Positions 61,913 through 64,000 of a DNA stretch of 64,000 nucleotides are shown one piece after another. The DNA lies in the NCBI RefSeq assembly GCF_004004565.1, contig NZ_SACM01000001.1, positions 1,612,001 through 1,676,000 on the forward strand, given 5' to 3'. A program made the translations under genes and the position numbers. Source of the DNA: Inhella crocodyli. Lineage in GTDB: Bacteria; Pseudomonadota; Gammaproteobacteria; Burkholderiales; Burkholderiaceae_C. The notes under the pieces are model-generated. The model was not told where the DNA came from and did no database searches. It saw only the letters and a list, made by a program, of their open reading frames with translations. How positions within the stretch are numbered: the first letter of the stretch is position 1; each line of letters starts with the position of its first letter.

Positions 61913-63999
61913 CACAAGACCACGTTCACCAGACGACCCGGCACCACCACCACCTTCTTCGGGGCGGCGCCTTGGCTGAACTTCAAAAAGTCGGGCGAGG
62001 CCAAGGCCGCGGCCTCGATGGCGGCCTTGTCGGCTCCCGCGGGCACCTTGATGCTGCCGCGCAGCTTGCCGCCCACCTGCAGCATCAGTTCGATCTCGTC
62101 TTGCACCAAGGCGGCTTCGTCCACCAGCGGCCAGGGCGCATCGAGCAAGTCACCCAAGGCGCTGGCAAAACCCAAGTCTTCCCACAGGCCGTGGGTCAGG
62201 TGCGGGCAAGCGGGGTAGAGAACGCGCAGCAGCACGGAGGCGCCTTCGCGCAGCACCGCGGCGTCGGCGGCGGCCGTGGACTTGAAACCGTCCAGCGCGT
62301 TGAGCAGCTTCATCGCCCCCGACACCACGGTGTTGAACTGCAGACGCTCGTAGTCGCTGCTGACCTGGCGCAGCACCAGGTGCACCTCGCGGCGCAGGGC
62401 CTTCGCCTCGGCGGAGAGCTGGCTGAAATCCTGACCGGCGCCGCGCAGCAGGTCACCCTGCTTGGTGGCGAAGTTCCACACGCGCTTCAGGAAGCGGTGG
62501 GCGCCTTCCACGCCGGCGTCGTTCCATTCCAGTGTTTGCTCGGGCGGGCTGGCGAACATGACGAACAGGCGGGCCGTGTCGGCGCCGTACTGGTCGATCA
62601 AGGCCTGCGGGTCCACGCCGTTGTTCTTCGACTTCGACATGGTCGTCATCTCGTACTCGAGCGGCGTGCCGTCGGCCTTGAGCTTGCCGCCGACGATCTG
62701 CCCCGCCTCGTTGGTGACGACGTCGAGTTCGTGGTCCCAGTAGTAGTTCTTGCCACCGCCCTCGGGCTTGTGGAAGAACGCGCCCTTGAGCACCATGCCT
62801 TGGGTCAGCAGCTTGGTGAAGGGCTCGCTGATGCTCACCAGCTTCAGGTCACGCATCACCTTGGTCCAGAAACGCGCGTACAGCAGGTGCAGGATGGCGT
62901 GCTCGATGCCGCCGATGTACTGGTCCATCGGCGCCCAGTACTGCGTGCCGCCGGCCACCATGGCCTCGGTGTTCTTCGGGTCGCAGTAGCGCAGGAAGTA
63001 CCACGACGAGTCCACGAAGGTGTCCATCGTGTCGGTCTCGCGTCGCGCCGGCTTGCCGCACTGGGGGCAGCCCACGTTCAAGAACGCGGCCGACTTGTTC
63101 AGCGGGTTGCCGCTGCCGTCGGGGATGCAGTCCTCGGGCAGCACCACGGGCAGGTCCTTCTCGGGCACCGGCACCACGCCGCAGTCGTCGCAATGGATGA
63201 TGGGGATCGGCGTACCCCAGTAGCGCTGGCGGCTGATGCCCCAGTCGCGCAGGCGCCAGGTGGTCTTCTTCTCGCCCAGGCCCTTGGCGGCCACCAACTC
63301 GGCCACCTTGTCCACGGCCTCCTTGTGGCTCAGGCCGTCCAAGACGCCGGAGTTCACGCAGCGACCGCGCTGCTTGTCGCCGTACCACTCGGCCCAGGCG
63401 TCCAGGCTGAAGGTCTCGCCCTCCACCGCCACCACCTGTTGGATGGCGATGCCGTACTTCTTGGCGAACGCAAAGTCGCGCTCGTCGTGCGCCGGCACGC
63501 CCATCACGGCGCCATCGCCGTAGCTCATCAGCACGTAGTTGCCGACCCAGACCTCCACCTGCGCGCCGGTGATCGGGTGCGTGACGAAGAGGCCCGTGCG
63601 CTGGCCCTTCTTTTCTTGCGTGGCCAGCTCGGCCTCGGTGGTGCCGCCGGCCTTGCATTCCTCGATGAAGGCGGCCAGGCCCGGGTTGCTGGCGGCGGCG
63701 TGCGCGGCCAGCGGGTGCTCGGGGGCCACGGCGCAGAAGGTGACGCCCATGACGGTGTCGGCGCGCGTCGTGAAGACGTAGAGCTTGCCGTCCTGGATCA
63801 ACTGGCCGTCCGCGCCGCGGATCTCGTGCGGGAACGCGAAGCGCACGCCCTGGCTCTTGCCGATCCAGTTCTCCTGCATCAGCCGCACGCGCTCGGGCCA
63901 GCCGCTCAGGTAGTTCGGGTCTTCGGGGTTGGCCACGGCCGAGAGCAACTCCTCGGCGTACTGTGTGATCTTCAGGTAGTAGCCGGGGATCTCGCGCTT
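61912..63999 (-). CDS. leuS: Leucyl-tRNA synthetase (5' end outside window)
   Basis: The visible 695 codons cover the CP1 editing domain, catalytic domain end and anticodon-binding domain; the N-terminus with the HIGH motif lies beyond the right edge. Editing-site residues are normal ([19 protein letters not shown]). The zinc-ribbon Cys pairs are visible (CDDCG, CPQCG). The KMSKS loop reads T-MSKS (in [14 protein letters not shown]), lacking the first Lys. The order leuS-lptE-holA is conserved in proteobacteria. It shares one base with lptE. Confidence 0.95.
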   Translation of the reverse strand, partial: KREIPGYYLKITQYAEELLSAVANPEDPNYLSGWPERVRLMQENWIGKSQGVRFAFPHEIRGADGQLIQDGKLYVFTTRADTVMGVTFCAVAPEHPLAAHAAASNPGLAAFIEECKAGGTTEAELATQEKKGQRTGLFVTHPITGAQVEVWVGNYVLMSYGDGAVMGVPAHDERDFAFAKKYGIAIQQVVAVEGETFSLDAWAEWYGDKQRGRCVNSGVLDGLSHKEAVDKVAELVAAKGLGEKKTTWRLRDWGISRQRYWGTPIPIIHCDDCGVVPVPEKDLPVVLPEDCIPDGSGNPLNKSAAFLNVGCPQCGKPARRETDTMDTFVDSSWYFLRYCDPKNTEAMVAGGTQYWAPMDQYIGGIEHAILHLLYARFWTKVMRDLKLVSISEPFTKLLTQGMVLKGAFFHKPEGGGKNYYWDHELDVVTNEAGQIVGGKLKADGTPLEYEMTTMSKSKNNGVDPQALIDQYGADTARLFVMFASPPEQTLEWNDAGVEGAHRFLKRVWNFATKQGDLLRGAGQDFSQLSAEAKALRREVHLVLRQVSSDYERLQFNTVVSGAMKLLNALDGFKSTAAADAAVLREGASVLLRVLYPACPHLTHGLWEDLGFASALGDLLDAPWPLVDEAALVQDEIELMLQVGGKLRGSIKVPAGADKAAIEAAALASPDFLKFSQGAAPKKVVVVPGRLVNVVL

Positions 64000-64000
64000 T

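Overview
The window looks like chromosomal backbone of a high-GC betaproteobacterium of the order Burkholderiales, probably near the Rubrivivax/Roseateles/Sphaerotilaceae group. This is inferred from coding style and gene order, not from a database match. The supporting signs are the gene runs leuS-lptE-holA, lptD-surA-rsmA with amgK divergent, dusB-fis-purH and metX-metW, together with a phasin that has a histone-H1-like lysine/alanine tail. No rRNA, tRNA, CRISPR array, insertion sequence or prophage was seen. Genes are packed tightly and no gene-free stretch exceeds 300 bases.

Layout. 1-3.3 kb: the N-terminal 289 residues of an SDR/fatty acyl-CoA-reductase-like protein (cut by the window edge), a phasin and a patatin-like phospholipase, a lipid/storage neighbourhood. 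3.3-5.9 kb: an endonuclease/exonuclease/phosphatase-fold enzyme and a CorA-like membrane protein. 6-10.5 kb: a translationally coupled run of diguanylate cyclase, AidB-like acyl-CoA dehydrogenase, guanine deaminase and a glyoxalase-fold protein. 10.6-13.1 kb: an MBOAT O-acyltransferase and SGNH protein pair of visibly lower GC. 13.3-20.1 kb: a small secreted protein, a YpfH-like esterase, pyrF, a GNAT protein, an orphan 85-residue ORF, a SUI1/YciH factor, a DPP-IV-like peptidase and a DUF2306-like membrane protein. 20.2-27.8 kb: purB, a GST, an FMN-binding glutamate-synthase-like protein, sppA and metXW.

27.9-37.7 kb: a lipoprotein, a VOC protein and a KefG/KefB-type efflux pair. Then comes an ECF sigma-factor locus with two matched divergent promoters, followed by a monoacylglycerol-lipase-like enzyme, an M20 peptidase and an SDR. 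37.8-46.9 kb: purH-fis-dusB (minus strand), a YqaA-like membrane protein, a 1011-residue multidomain surface lipoprotein, an M32 carboxypeptidase and amgK. 47-51.7 kb: lptD-surA-rsmA. 51.7-55.3 kb: a barstar-like inhibitor, a secreted RNase Sa/barnase-type ribonuclease and maeB. 55.4-57.4 kb: thiL-pgpA-pncC. 57.4-64 kb (minus strand): leuS (5' end outside the window), lptE, holA, a cupredoxin-like periplasmic protein and a dCACHE-HAMP-GGDEF-EAL protein.

The most interesting systems are these. (1) The ECF locus at 31.4-34.6 kb: two divergent promoters share an identical 9-base -35 block, a 13-base spacer and an identical 11-base -10 block, tying the sigma factor, a small membrane protein, a three-part serine hydrolase and a divergent small membrane protein into one autoregulated unit. 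(2) The secreted ribonuclease with its barstar-like partner. (3) The cupredoxin gene coupled to a c-di-GMP enzyme. (4) The GGDEF-AidB-GuaD-VOC run. Several genes also appear to have near-leaderless transcripts, with a -10-like box only 6-11 bases from the start codon and no ribosome binding site.
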